A stretch of DNA of 64,000 nucleotides from Nyssa sinensis. Lineage: Eukaryota; Streptophyta; Magnoliopsida; Cornales; Nyssaceae. The position numbers and the translations under genes were made by a program. How positions within the stretch are numbered: the stretch's first letter is position 1; every line of letters begins with the position of its first letter. Positions 46,710 through 58,347 of this stretch are shown here, piece by piece. The DNA is taken from contig CM018031.1 of assembly GCA_008638375.1 (NCBI GenBank), positions 58,516,688 to 58,580,687 on the forward strand. Reading direction: 5' to 3'. The notes under the pieces were generated by a model. That model had not been told where the DNA came from. It searched no databases and worked only from the letters and a program-made list of their open reading frames with translations.

Positions 46710-48891
46710 GCAACCGACTCGCGACGCCGCCGTTTCGTCTATCAATGCAATTTTTTTCTCTTTGTATTTTCCCTCGCCATGCAAATTTAAATTTAAAAAT
46801 AATTATACTTACCTCTTTAAATTATTCGGTAATTGCGGAAATTTTTTATAAAATTACATTCATATTATATATATACTTTTTTTTTTTACTTTTTTTTTTT
46901 AAGAATGAAAATGAAACAAACAGGAACAAAAAAAAAAAGAAACAAACAAACAAAGGCTCTAATGCCTAAGAATCCTTCTCATAAGCCAAAGAGATCAAGT
47001 CTGTCTTCAGGAAACCTTAAAATCTCCAACGGAGGCTTCTCCATATCATTTCAATACCATTGATCATGTTGCCCAAGGTTCACCATAAAGTCAGTACTTC
47101 AGTTACCCTCTCTCAGAATATAAGAAAACCTGCAACTATGGAACAGACGGGTATAACATTTCTGCAATCTGATCCCACGATCACCTTGGAGATTTTTCTT
47201 TGCAGTAGGAGCTTCAAACTTTCTCTGATACTCCATAGTTTAGTCATGATACTCGTAGTTTTGCCCATGAACCATAATAACCAAAGATCCAATTACCCGT
47301 ACCACCATTCAAGAATAATTAACTGAACTTGACAGAGATAAAATATGTATGTTTTGTGAACATGATTTAATCATTTGATTTAACAACTTAATCGACTAGT
47401 TTTGATAATTTAAAAATATTACTTATTTTATTCAATATTTTTTTAATTTCAAATCATTTGATTTTTCAAGAGTTAAGGTATATCAATATTTAAAAAAAAA
47501 ATTGTGATTGATTTTAATTTATTTTTTATATAATTATTAGCACTATTTTTTCATGATCAACTAGACCTAATGCCCTAAAAAATTAAAATAATAAAATAAA
47601 TTTATTCACTTAATTTCATGGACTTGAATGCTTACACGTTACTGGAGTTTGAGTTTGACACTGGATCATTATTGAAATTAGAGGCGTAGTCCCTGACTCC
47701 TCTAACTTAAAGTTAGGATCCGGCCTAACTTTGATATCATATTGAAATTTGAAATTGAAGACGCAGTCCATTTAGCTGCTTAAAACTCAGATGTTAAGAA
47801 GAGGGACAGTCCATTATATAGATAGACCAAGGGAACTAGAGACGGACGATGTGAAAGAATCCAACAATTATAAGTTAATATCATCATGTTATTAAACTTT
47901 TCGATATTGGTCCAACACTTTACTGGAGTTTGAATTTGACACTTGATCATAACCTATTTACATTATTAAAATATTGATAGTCATACTTAATACTTTGTTA
48001 TTATTAGAATATTCTTAGATTCTAGGGAGATGGGGGAGAAAAAGATAGAATTTTAATTTATTTGATTTAAAAATTAAAAATAATTAAAAATTTAAGGTTA
48101 ATAAAATAATTTTAATTTATTCATTAATGTTACGACAGAAAAAATTAATATAATTTCACAAACAGCAAGATTCGTGTGTAATATTCATAGACCTCAAAAG
48201 TGATCATTATCATCTATATTAGCTAGCGTTTCTCTCAATTAGTCATGTAAATTGGTTTAAAATAACTTAATATATTTAATAAAAAAATAAAAATAAAACA
48301 TAAATCAAGATAATGTCTTACATTAAAAGAAAATAAATATATTAAACAAAATAATTATTCAAAAAAGTATATTTTCTTATCCTAAATATTATGTGTGTAT
48401 ACGAGAGAGATGGATGTATGTTTCTATTTCCAATGGGTCAACTTTATCTCTATAAAAATATATCTTTTCAACCAAACAAAATTATTTTAAAATTTCAAAT
48501 TGTATGTTTTCATTTTAAAATTCAAAAACAATCATTTTGAAAATTATTTAACATGGTTGCACTTTATCTAACAAACATAATTTAAAGAGATGTAGAAACA
48601 AATCTAAGAAAAGATAAGCACACAGTATTAGTTATAAATAATGAAAGAGGAGAAGGGTAATTAATCATAATCACAACTCAATCCTAGTTCTTGAACAATC
48701 GTTTTTCCTATTTATTTATATATATATCATCCAACTACACAAATTTTCCAATCTCCAACCAAACAATGATAGTAAACAACCAAAAAAGAAGGAACTGAAA
48801 GAAGAAGAAGAAAAAACAACATTAAGAGTTTTGTAAAACATCAAACCTTTACACAGATTCACCATAACACAAGCTAACAAATTTACTTCAT
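46710..48891. other. AT-rich spacer between the inverted repeat and RPT2
   Basis: No gene is recognised. Bases 47,640-47,950 contain two similar blocks (actggagtttga(g/a)tttgacact(g/t)gatcat). The final part before 48,892 should be RPT2 3' untranslated region. Confidence 0.4.
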
Positions 48892-49362
48892 TTAAGAAAT
48901 AGAAAACCTTCTCCTTCTAGGCTTGGTAATGTCCACACAATCATCAATGTTAGAAGTATCCTTGGATCCATGCTTGAACGGATTCAACTTCCCCAAAGTC
49001 TTAGACATTGAGGAGAAGAACGTGGGCTTTCTTGAACCTCCTTTGGTTGATGTCCCTTGATTTTTCTGTATGTCGGAAATGTACATCTTCATCTTTATCA
49101 GCTCAGATCGCAAGGCCTCGTTCTCTTTGGCCAAGGATACGTCTACTTGTAATTGGTTCCTTGTTGTCACGGCGTCTTGCATGTTACGATCATCGGTGCC
49201 ACTTCTTAGCTTCAGTTGATCATAGTACAGCGCGTGCAGAACCATCTGGACTGGTAATCGTTTGTTTTGAGAGGCATGCACCCTGGCTTCGTAGGATAGC
49301 TTGAGTGGATCCATCACACTGCAAACCTTCTCTCGTTCAATCTCATCTAAGTTTGGATGAGC
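48892..49362 (-). CDS. RPT2 exon 5
   Basis: 156 codons plus stop, from AHPNLDEIEREKVCSVMDPL, the end of the NPH3 domain (LSYEARVHASQNKRLPVQ), through a coiled coil (LAKENEALRSELIKMKMYIS) to the basic C-terminus KPRRRRFSIS. The R-x-S-type tail, with Ser567 third from the end, is the kind of site phosphorylated by phototropins to bind 14-3-3 proteins. Starts in phase 0 after TATTGCAG. Confidence 0.95.
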   Translation of the reverse strand, partial: AHPNLDEIEREKVCSVMDPLKLSYEARVHASQNKRLPVQMVLHALYYDQLKLRSGTDDRNMQDAVTTRNQLQVDVSLAKENEALRSELIKMKMYISDIQKNQGTSTKGGSRKPTFFSSMSKTLGKLNPFKHGSKDTSNIDDCVDITKPRRRRFSIS

Positions 49363-49645
49363 CTGCAATAAATAACAGCCAAAACAAGCAAGCTTATGAA
49401 TATTAATCTCACTTCTGAAGCCAGAATTGATTTTCCTTTATACTTAAAGGTAATGTATGAAAGGATGCTTGAACAATTAGTAGTACCAAAAAGACTCTCA
49501 GCATACTTTGCTTTTATAGAATTTTCAATACTTCTCAGTAAAAAAACTTCAAATTATGATTTATTTAAACATTGAACAATAATACTAAATATGGAAATCT
49601 CAAAGGGGGAACAGAGGGAAAACGACGTCATTGTAAGTGGCTCAC

Positions 49646-50371
49646 CTTCAAGTAGATATCAATGGCCCGGTAAAGATCATCGTCGACCTTCCTCGCCCCC
49701 TTCGGCACCAGATTTGCAATTCCATTGAACTTGGAGATGCTAAGTTCACCGCAGGTCGCGATCTCACCTAGGTACGCATCAACAGTCTTCGCAACCCTCT
49801 GCATCGCCGTCGAACACACTTCTCTAAAATCACCACCGTTGAAAACCGCCACACTCTTCTCCTTCTCCACGAATCCCGATATGATTCTTCTAACACTCTC
49901 GAGATCGAATAGCCTTTCACCATCATAAGTGAACGATAAGACCAGAAGATCGTCCACCGTCACGTGCTCTAGTATCACCGATACTCGCTTCTCGAGCTCG
50001 TTCTTACACCTGTTGGCCGCTGTTAAGTAAATCGCAGTACGAAGAAGACAACACAAGAATTTGATCGGAAACGCAGCTCTCTCAGCAGGTAAGAGAGCGA
50101 CGATTGATTCTAGAAGCTCTCGCTGCCGGATTCTGACTTCGGAGTCGCCTGGATCTGACAATTTTTTGCCGTTTCCGGAGTGGTCTCGCACGAGATCTCG
50201 AAGCGACCTTTCGGCGTATGTTATTATAGCGCTCGCTACGGTGAAGGCTTTCGCCCCGCGTGACTTCATCGCAGCAATGATCTTCTCAAGGAAAGCTATG
50301 TCTAAGATCGATAGCTCTTCTGTCCACCAGTTTGGCGGCGATCGACTGGGATAGTTCGCCTCATTACAGGC
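49646..50371 (-). CDS. RPT2 exon 4 (NPH3 domain)
   Basis: 242 codons from ACNEANYPSRSPPNWWTEEL to YRAIDIYLK. It contains the start and main body of the NPH3 domain, including NWWTEELSILDI, SLRDLVRDHSG, ERAAFPIKFLCCLLR, LEKRVSVILEHVTVDDLL and NLVPKGARKVDDDLYRAIDI. Splice sites: CGTCTAG before, AAG|GTGAG after, both phase 0. Confidence 0.96.
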
Positions 50372-50460
50372 CTAGACGAAGAAAAGCGATTGAGATGTAT
50401 TTCAGTCGAATTACTACGTACAACACTTCATACATAGCAGTATTGGAACTTGAAAATTAC

Positions 50461-50838
50461 CTTAGAGCTTGCAACATCGACACATCTCTGAACAATTTTG
50501 AGATCTTCGGCCATGGGAAGAAGATCTTCGCACGACTTCAAGACGACAACAGCGCCAGAGAGGCTCGTCAAGGCGACTTGAGAGAGAAAGTCCTCGGTCC
50601 GGCCGGCGAGGTTATTGTCACAGTAAGTGTCCGTCATTTCCAAATACTCTGCGGCGCTACGTAGAGTTGCTACGTTGTGGACTGTGATCTCAAAGTTGAC
50701 GCCATAGCAAAACCTTGCTGCTTTTTCGAAAATGTCTGCTCCTCCGGGGATCTCCGACAGATCGATCCTTGTTAAATCAGGTTCTTTCGATTCTAAAATT
50801 AATTTTCTTATATAATTACTCTTTGCAACAAGCATGAA
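50461..50838 (-). CDS. RPT2 exon 3 (BTB domain)
   Basis: 126 codons from FMLVAKSNYIRKLILESKEP to CVDVASSK. This is most of the BTB/POZ domain and its linker: DIFEKAARFCYG, VNFEITVHNVATLRSAAEYL, CDNNLAGRTEDFLSQ. Phase 0 at both ends. Confidence 0.96.
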
Positions 50839-50939
50839 CTGCCACAAGTAAATGAAAATCATATTAAAATTATGCTTTACAACAATTTTTTTTTAAAAAA
50901 AACCCAAAAATCGAACACTGAGTAGAACACTTTGCATAC

Positions 50940-51009
50940 CTTGTGGAGAGAGAAAGTGGCTTTACCAACTTCAACGACAACGTCGGCTGGAAATTCTTGA
51001 GAGAAAACC
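50940..51009 (-). CDS. RPT2 exon 2
   Basis: 70 bases encoding the start of the BTB domain (VFSQEFPADVVVEVGKATFS). It begins by completing a Trp codon split TG|G and ends CACAAG|GTATG. Confidence 0.95.
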
Positions 51010-51106
51010 CTGCAACAAATTAACAGAGAAGAAAAAAAAAGTCAAGATTAAGAAGAATGAAGAAGATTGAAAATTAATAAGCTGAATATTTTTTTTGTTT
51101 TGTTAC

Positions 51107-51171
51107 CATTGGCCAGTCCTCTCCATGGCCATAGAGAGCCTGCTATTAGTGCTCTTGATAGAAGCAGCCAT
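51107..51171 (-). CDS. RPT2 exon 1: ROOT PHOTOTROPISM 2, BTB/NPH3 protein
   Basis: First exon of a 569-residue protein assembled from five exons (51,107-51,171; 50,940-51,009; 50,461-50,838; 49,646-50,371; 48,892-49,362). RPT2 is a plasma-membrane-associated scaffold that works with NPH3 and phototropins in blue-light phototropism, light adaptation and leaf positioning; NPH3-family BTB proteins can also act with CUL3 ubiquitin ligases. The N-terminus MAASIKSTNSRLSMAMERTGQW is followed by the BTB domain (about 23-130), NPH3 domain (about 185-450), a coiled coil (about 485-515) and a basic tail. It is distinguished from other family members by the RLSMAMERTGQWVFSQE start and the DITKPRRRRFSIS end. 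Arabidopsis RPT2 is about 593 residues, so length fits. The proteasome RPT names are a coincidence. Confidence 0.95.
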
Positions 51172-51227
51172 ATCCGCGGTTGGGTTTAGAAGATAAAGAA
51201 CTTCAGATAAACAGAAGAACTATTGGC

Positions 51228-51235
51228 TTTATAGA
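51228..51235 (-). promoter_or_regulatory. RPT2 TATA box
   Basis: On the minus strand CTATAAAG lies about 57 bases upstream of the start codon, with ccaatag just downstream of it. Spacing would give a leader of roughly 25-30 bases. No other TATA word is as well placed. Confidence 0.5.
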
Positions 51236-51259
51236 GAATCAGAGATAGAGATCTTAATT

Positions 51260-54200
51260 TTATCTTGATGTTGCTTTTTTATCTACTTAAGTCAATAATC
51301 TACTCATCTTTGACATCAATTTATCACTTTTTACACTTTTCATACCTTAAGTAGTTGTCAATGCATGCTTCCATCAATTCCAATCAGCCCGTTTCACTTA
51401 TTATAGCTGGCAGATAAGGCGGCTTATATTTTCGGCTAGCTTATTTATCACTTTTTGTGTGCGTGTGTGTGTGTGTGTGGGGGTGGGTGTGTGTGTGGAG
51501 ACTTCCATATGTGTATGGTATGGAGTTCATATGTGTATTTAGAAAAATAAACTCATTTAAAACTATTTTGAAAGTTTAGTCAAAAAATACAAACATTTAA
51601 AACTATTTTAAGTGTTTGAGGCAGTTTTTCAAAATATATAAAAGTGAATTTTTGGGAAAAAAGTTCAAAATAATGTTTTTTGCAAATGTAATTTTGAAAA
51701 GAAAATTAATATGAAAATAGTGTTAAAATTTTCATCAAACCAACAAATACATTTCCTACAACAGTTTTTATAAAACGTAATCACAAAATAAGAATACAAT
51801 AATTATTCCAAACAAAGCTGAAAAAGGAATGCTAAAACAACTCTAGAATGGCCCAAATGAAGGGGAGAAAGTTGGTGAGAAAGTTTGATTGAACTGACAT
51901 TACACTTAAATTTAAGTATTTTATGAAAGTCGCTTAAAACTCATAATGAAATTGTGCTAAGGGATAGAAAGGAAGAAAAGGGGCTACATGCCACTAGAGT
52001 TCTGGTCACTTGAGTGGGGGCTGATTCGAGTAAATTTTTGATAATCTCAAATATCATACTGCTTATAATTAATAATTTATTATATGTAAAAGTGTATTAT
52101 ATCTACACATATTGTCATTTATTTCATTATAAAAAGTATTATTCCAAAAGTACCCATTAATTTTTTTTTTTTTTTTGGCTGATCCACCACCAGCAGCAGC
52201 TGCTCAGCTTGGGCTTCTCCCTGGTTTGCGAGAATGTCTGAATTTGCACACTCTAAACCTGTTAGCATAGCTCCAACAGTCCTTAGTTTTGTATTTAATT
52301 TCCAGTCTAGATTTCTCTAATATTTCACCTCACTTGATTTTTTGCTGATCAAAGACAAGTTGAAAGTTGGAACTAGAATATTAAAGAATAGCAGCAGAAA
52401 ATGTGTGATCAAAAGCATTTAGACGTACAGCGTGTACCACTTTTTGACTTTTTGTGATGGATTAAAGTTCTTCTGTCTATGATTCATTGAATTGAAGTAA
52501 AAGGTGGTTTGAGATCGACAAAGGAACTTGGATGTTGTCAGTAGTCACATGCCATGTTTGTTTGTGTCGTAGCATTAAGGTTAAAAATTCTTCTCAAGTT
52601 TTTTATAATTATATTAATTTTTTTTAAATTTAAAATTATACTTACTTTATTATTTTATTTGATAATGTATATATATTATTTTTAATTAGTTTTTTTTAAA
52701 TAATAAATTTATCCCTTTCATATTTTTTTTTTCAATTTTTTAAATCTTGATTTCTAAATAAACATTGAGAAAAATCTTAAATTATTTTTATATAAAATAA
52801 TAATAAGTTATTTACTTTAAATTTATTTTTAAATAAAATAATATAAAACATCTTTTAAAAACTTAAAAAAATTCGTCAAAATTATAAAAATAAATAAATA
52901 AAGGTGATAGTTTTGTCATTTAAAAAAAATTAATATTTGTATATTTTAATTAAAATAGGGAAGATCGGTGTAATTTTAGAAAAACTCAAAATGAGGTTAG
53001 TGTTATTATCAAAAATTTCAAGAAATGTCAGTATAATTTACCTTAAAATTAAATTAGATATCAATAACAAACAAATCTGAAATCTGTGTTAAAAATAATT
53101 TTGCATTGCAAATTTTTTCTTTAATTATGTATTTAATTGATATTTTGTATATTAACTAAGACGCTAGTGATAGACCCGGGAGTACTATGTAAAAAGTTAA
53201 AGTTTAGTCCTAAGTCACTCGTAAAAATATCTAATTATTGTAAGATTCAAGTATATTTTCAATCTGAGCTTAAGGACGGTTAATCATTTTATTTTTTTAC
53301 CTTAGGTTTATTTTGCTGACATGGCAATTGTTATTATTTATAATTGATAATAATACCCAATTTTCAATATATGCCAATCGATTATGTTTAACCCATAACA
53401 TCCATATTATTCTTTGCGAACAAAGGGGAGAGAGACGACGAAGAGGAGAGAGACAACTAACCATGTCCTCCAATCATCATCACAACCCCATCGTTGATTA
53501 ATGTCGTCGATCAACACAATGGTATTCAGCGTGGAACGGGACTTGGGTGGGTTGACATTATGTGGTAGGCTGAGAGATTGGTCATGTCGAAGCCAAGCTT
53601 GCGGATGCTATCAAATATCAAGATCATCACATTTGAAGTACGGAATTCTTCAGTCTTCATTTAGGTTTGCGGTGGGCTGATGGTTCAACCAGTTTGAATC
53701 GGGAATCGGATATTAAACCAGGTTTAGTTTGATTAAAATACCAATTTTGTTAAAGAACCGAAAAAAAATCAATTAAACTGGTCATTTTTTAAAAAATAGA
53801 ATGAATCAGCCGATCTTTTAAAAAAATTGATTAAACCACATTTTGTTTTTTTATCACCTATACTTTAGTGTTAGAATTTACAAAAATATAATCTAAGACA
53901 ATACAAAATAACCAAATTCTACTAATAGAATTGAATATTTTTTTCTTAAAGTTCCGAGACCAATTCCAATGATAAATAGCTATTTTATTCTTGCTAAAGT
54001 CAAATTTTAGAAGTATTACAGTCCTAAATAGTTATATTTTGATTTTTCTGTTCTAATAATAAAATATTATTTTTTGACAGAACTATTATTCTTCTTTTCA
54101 ACTATCATTAAAAATATAAAAAAAAAAGTATCATCAAATCTGAATCATTGATTTACTGTATTTTGGAGCATTGAAGTATTACCTCTGTTTGCTTTTAATT

Positions 54201-54950
54201 TCAAAACTCGAAATATGCGTTTCAAAATAATTTTTTTTAAATTTTTTAAAATTTAGATTATAATATTCAAATATATTTTCATAATTTTTAAAAAGTTAAT
54301 TCTAAAATTTTTTAAAAAAATTTATATCTAAATCACTATCCAAACGAAGTGTATTTGGAGAACAATTTTTTGGCCAACCTACTAAAATTTAACTTTAATA
54401 GCTGCTTTAGGAGCACTATTGTAGTTGCTTGTTTGAATGGGTGATAGAAATATCTAATACGCCTATTTTTAAAATGTCAATATTTATTTTTAAAATATTT
54501 AGACGGACGTTTTAAAAAATTCAAACAAATATCTAATTATTTTAAAAATATATTTAAAATATGAAAAATTCAAAACAAAAGTGAAACTATTTATCCAAAC
54601 ATAACCCTCCATTTCGTGAGAAATGGAGAAGCTCCAATGAATAGATAGGTGTTGTTATCATAACGTTGAGAGTGTTTTTTTTGTCCACCACTAACATAAT
54701 ATCTATATATATATATATATTAAAATTTAGGCGTATATCCGTCAAAAGGCTTGATCCCATCCAATAATTTTTTTAAGAAATAAAATACAAATGACGCCCA
54801 ATTAGATCCAAAATTCGATTGTTTACAAGCCTAATTTGGCAATTCAGCTTGACTCCCATGAGGAAATCAGCTTAACCAAAGAGGCTAGGACGATTGGCAA
54901 TTAAATAACTTTACTTTGTTTTGTAGGACCGACAATTATTATTGGCCCCT
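51260..54950. other. AT-rich spacer
   Basis: No gene is recognised. A GT-rich microsatellite lies at about 51,461-51,500. Bases 53,400-53,720 are less AT-rich and contain a short frame without recognisable features. Confidence 0.4.
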
Positions 54951-54954
54951 CTGT

Positions 54955-55320
54955 CCTCGAGATGCGATGTGAACATTTTGGTCGTTAGTCGTCTAAATTC
55001 TCATCGTGCTGTCTCCACCACCCAAAACAAGTGGTCAGAACCTTCCCAACCCCAACACTCCGGAGTTCTTGGCAGCCCAGGCGCCACGTCATCAACAGCG
55101 TGAAGTTGCATGTCAGACGCCGGCGGCCCCCACCGCCTCCCCGGCTTTGACATGTTACGTGAACAGACAGGATAATCCAGTGGGTCACCACAGTTATCAA
55201 ATCTGTGTCCCCTGCAAATTGTGTCTTTACACGTGGCACTTTCTTTCAATTCTCCCAATCCCGTTCGAGGAACAGGAACATATATCCAACTAAATTAAAA
55301 TTATTTTCCCCGAACACACA
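54955..55320. promoter_or_regulatory. GC-rich island with ACGT-core elements
   Basis: This 350-bp block stands out from AT-rich surroundings. It contains gcgccacgtcatc at 55,081, tgttacgtgaac near 55,153 and acacgtggca at 55,229, which match ACGT/G-box or ABRE-type bZIP sites, plus a CGCCGGCGGC run. No exon with a known domain is visible; short frames on both strands are probably chance. It may be a stranded promoter. Confidence 0.3.
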
Positions 55321-55863
55321 AAAGGGCATGGAGAATCTTTCACTAGCCCTGACCGTGACCGGACAGCTCAATTCATACAGCTTTATAATGTTGAGTTCCT
55401 TTCTGCGTGCTCACGGTATTTTTCGAATTTGTTCGAAAAATTTTGACTTGGTATTGCTATGGATAATGATTTAGGTATAATTTTTAAAAAATATTTTTAA
55501 AAATTTTATAATTAATTTTTAAAAAATTATAAAAATATATTTGAATATGATAATTATATTATAAAAAAATTAAAATTAATAACTTATCCAAACTCGTATA
55601 TCGTGTTTTGAAAATAAAAATCTTGTTTTGAAAACGTAAACAAACATACCCTTCGATTCTTCGGTTTGAAATATGAATTAAATATTTTTGATTTGATTAA
55701 ATATAATATGTATAAATTTATTTTATATATTATATTAAAATATATTTTAAAATTTAATTATATGTTAAATATTATATTGTATAAAAAAAATTTAAGTTGA
55801 ATTTATATATTTTTAGAATTTTACATATTACAACAACATATTATATATATATATAATATTAAT

Positions 55864-56457
55864 TGTTGCTGCACTTTTTGACTCGTCAAAGGTCTGCTCT
55901 CTGTTCGCACGAAACTTGGGAGGAAATGGAGTTAGAATGCCACCGAGGATGACTCCGGTGGCAGTCACTCCGACGATTAAGTTAAAGGGAGAATAAAAGT
56001 AAAACTCAATATAATAATTCAGGAAGTGATCCCTGTGAACGTACCTTAAGGGTTGTAATTATAGGCTAAATGCCTGCTAAAGTGGGTAGGAGTTGGTGTT
56101 GTCAAGGCATGGATCCACTGTTACCTGATGGTGGCAATCTCATCATGACCACTAGACTTCCTGTCACCACCTGCCTTACTGTCACCACCTGTTTCCTTGT
56201 TCCGCTGAGCTACCTGCTTCACTGACTATTGCACGTCGCCATCTATCCCATCATTCCGAGATCGGTAGGGCAAGATGATGACGACGATATGTTCGGTAGT
56301 CCGATGTGTTGATAAAGAGCTCGGTACCCCAAGAATCAACGTCTCCGAATCTGCAGATCCGACGTAAGGTCGATATATCTAATTATTTTAGGACCTGCAC
56401 ATAGCAAAGCTAGACACGTGTCAGATTCTTATTAGTTAGCTTATTTTTGGCGTATCA
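55864..56457 (-). repeat. Element B 3' LTR
   Basis: The repeat begins TGTTGCTGCAC and ends TTTTTGGCGTATCA, like the LTRs of element A. Shared internal words include acgtaccttaa(a/g)gg and tcaccacctgcctcactg-like blocks. The other LTR is outside the window, so limits rest on similarity to element A. Confidence 0.8.
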
Positions 56458-56478
56458 GCTACTCCCCCCCCCCCAAGC
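56458..56478 (-). other. Element B polypurine tract
   Basis: On the minus strand the sequence just before the LTR reads cttgggggggggggagtagc, eleven G in a row, positioned exactly like the tract of element A. Confidence 0.65.
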
Positions 56479-56716
56479 CTAAGTTCTGAGAACGTGTACA
56501 GAACTCAGGCTAGGGTTCTCGAAGGGTCACATGTTCAACAATGAATGCGTTGTTTCGTATTTCGAGGGGATAAGAGCCGCGCTAGTATAATTACTACACG
56601 TGCCGTCATTTAGATAATCGAGGCTATTTATTCCCCAGCCATCATTCAATTTTCGAGACATTAAATGATGTTTCTTCCGCTTCTTCAAGACATTAAATGA
56701 TGTCTCTTCCGTCTCA

Positions 56717-56724
56717 TATAAATA
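56717..56724 (+). promoter_or_regulatory. TATA box of the antisense gene, element B
   Basis: TATAAATA in the context ctcatataaatag lies 216 bases upstream of the antisense start codon. Just upstream, gacattaaatgatgt occurs twice (56,660s and 56,690s), the second as part of an inverted GACAT/ATGTC pair. The following 200 bases are pyrimidine-rich, like a plant leader. This is the best core promoter in the element for plus-strand transcription. Confidence 0.55.
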
Positions 56725-57608
56725 GTGAGGGTGACCGTTTGAAAGCTGTTTACATCTTTCAAGCATTTTCAAGGTATTCACTAGTGCTTTCCGACAGCCC
56801 AGAGCGATTTTCGGCAACCCAACGCGATTTTCGGCCACCGTTACCTAGTTCCTCTTCCCTCTGGTAATTTCTCATTCCTTCTATTTTACCTTTTCCTTCC
56901 TCGCATTTTCCCCCCTTCGATGTTCGTCGGTCATGTCGGATTCCGATATTCATTCCGACAGTATGGAGACTAGGATAGACACAGAAATGGGTAGTGATAA
57001 GGGTCTCTCTTCTTCTTCTTCTTCTTCTTCTTCTTCTTCTGAGTCTAACTCAAGGTCAAGTGATGGAGAGGCCGATATATCTGGCCGATCCCAGAGAGAA
57101 GAGGGAGAGAGTGTTATGACCAAGGGGGTCCTAAAAGCCCTTCGAAAATAATAAATGTTCCCAAAAAATGTTTCTTGTAGGGTCTCTAGTTCTTCTTATC
57201 GTCCCTCCGACATTGTGCAGGGGGAGATCTGTGCCTATCTCGAGTGGTTCGAGCTAGGCGTGCGATTTCCTCTTCATCCCCTCCTGACCGAGTTTTTTAC
57301 GTGGAACAATATTTGCCCTGTCGAGATGTATATAAACAATTGGAGGCAGTTTCTGGCCTTTTTAGTTTTAGGCCATAAGAATGGGGTCCTGGTAGATCTG
57401 GACCTCATCCGAAGTCAGATGGATATGAAGTACCTTAGCTCGGAGGGGCTTTATTATATGTCCTTTGACCAGAGGTTCGGACCACTGACCTCGGTACCCA
57501 CTTCCAACAAGACTTGAAATAAGTGGTACTTCTTCGTCGGAGGAGACTGGGAGCACGAAGATTTTGAGAACCGGGTAAGTATTTTTCCTCGGCATATCGG
57601 TCCAAAGA

Positions 57609-57695
57609 GTGAGTCCTCAGATTTGTATATGGTAGTTTTTGTTATCCTTCCTCATCTTGGTTAACTTATCGTTGTATTTCGTGCTATTTTTGCAA
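57609..57695 (+). other. Intron 1 of element B antisense gene (acceptor lost)
   Basis: 87 bp, donor CAAAGA|GTGAGT and end TTTTGCAA where element A has TTTTGCAG. Phase 1, at the same protein position as in element A. Confidence 0.6.
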
Positions 57696-58250
57696 ATAAA
57701 AGGAAGTGGAGGACGTCCTTCATTCTCGAGCTCGAGGATAAATATCGTCGCATGTTGCAGCTCGTCCACCGACTTCAATATCAGGTTTTGTCTCTAGAGA
57801 ACTTAATGACGGCAAACCTGAAGCAGAATGAGGCCTCAGCATTGAAGAAATTCGTGCTATCGGGCTACGTTCCGAGCTCGAAGAAGAAGGTCGGGGGCCC
57901 GTCTTCTTCTACAGCCCCCCTCCAGCACGTAAGAAAATAAGGGCGGAAAGAGATGCCTCCCGAGCTTCTCTTGCTCCTGCTGAATGGCTCCCCCCGCTGC
58001 TGCACCGAGCTCTTCGGTTCAAGCTCCAACGTCTTCTCAAGAGGCCATGCCTCCTTCCTCTTCAAAAGTGGGATCAATACACCGGAGCACAGAGATGCCG
58101 AACCTAGTGCCCTTCGATCTCTCTACCTTCTATAATGCTTTGTTTGGAGCCGAGGCTGTAAAGCAGGCCCTTGAAGTGTCACTTGCCTCATCTTTCCAGG
58201 GCAAAAGCGCGCGACAGATCACTATGGACCTAATATTAGGTCATTTGAGG

Positions 58251-58347
58251 GTAAGTTTTTCTCTTTTTTTTTTTTTTGTTTTAAGAAGAGATTTTGCCAC
58301 TGTTTATTGCTTCGTCACCTTTTAATTATTCTGTTTATCTTTTGCAG
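58251..58347 (+). other. Intron 2 of element B antisense gene
   Basis: 97 bp, donor TTGAGG|GTAAGT, a T-rich tract, acceptor TCTTTTGCAG|GCC. Both splice sites are intact here, while the acceptor is lost in element A. Confidence 0.65.
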
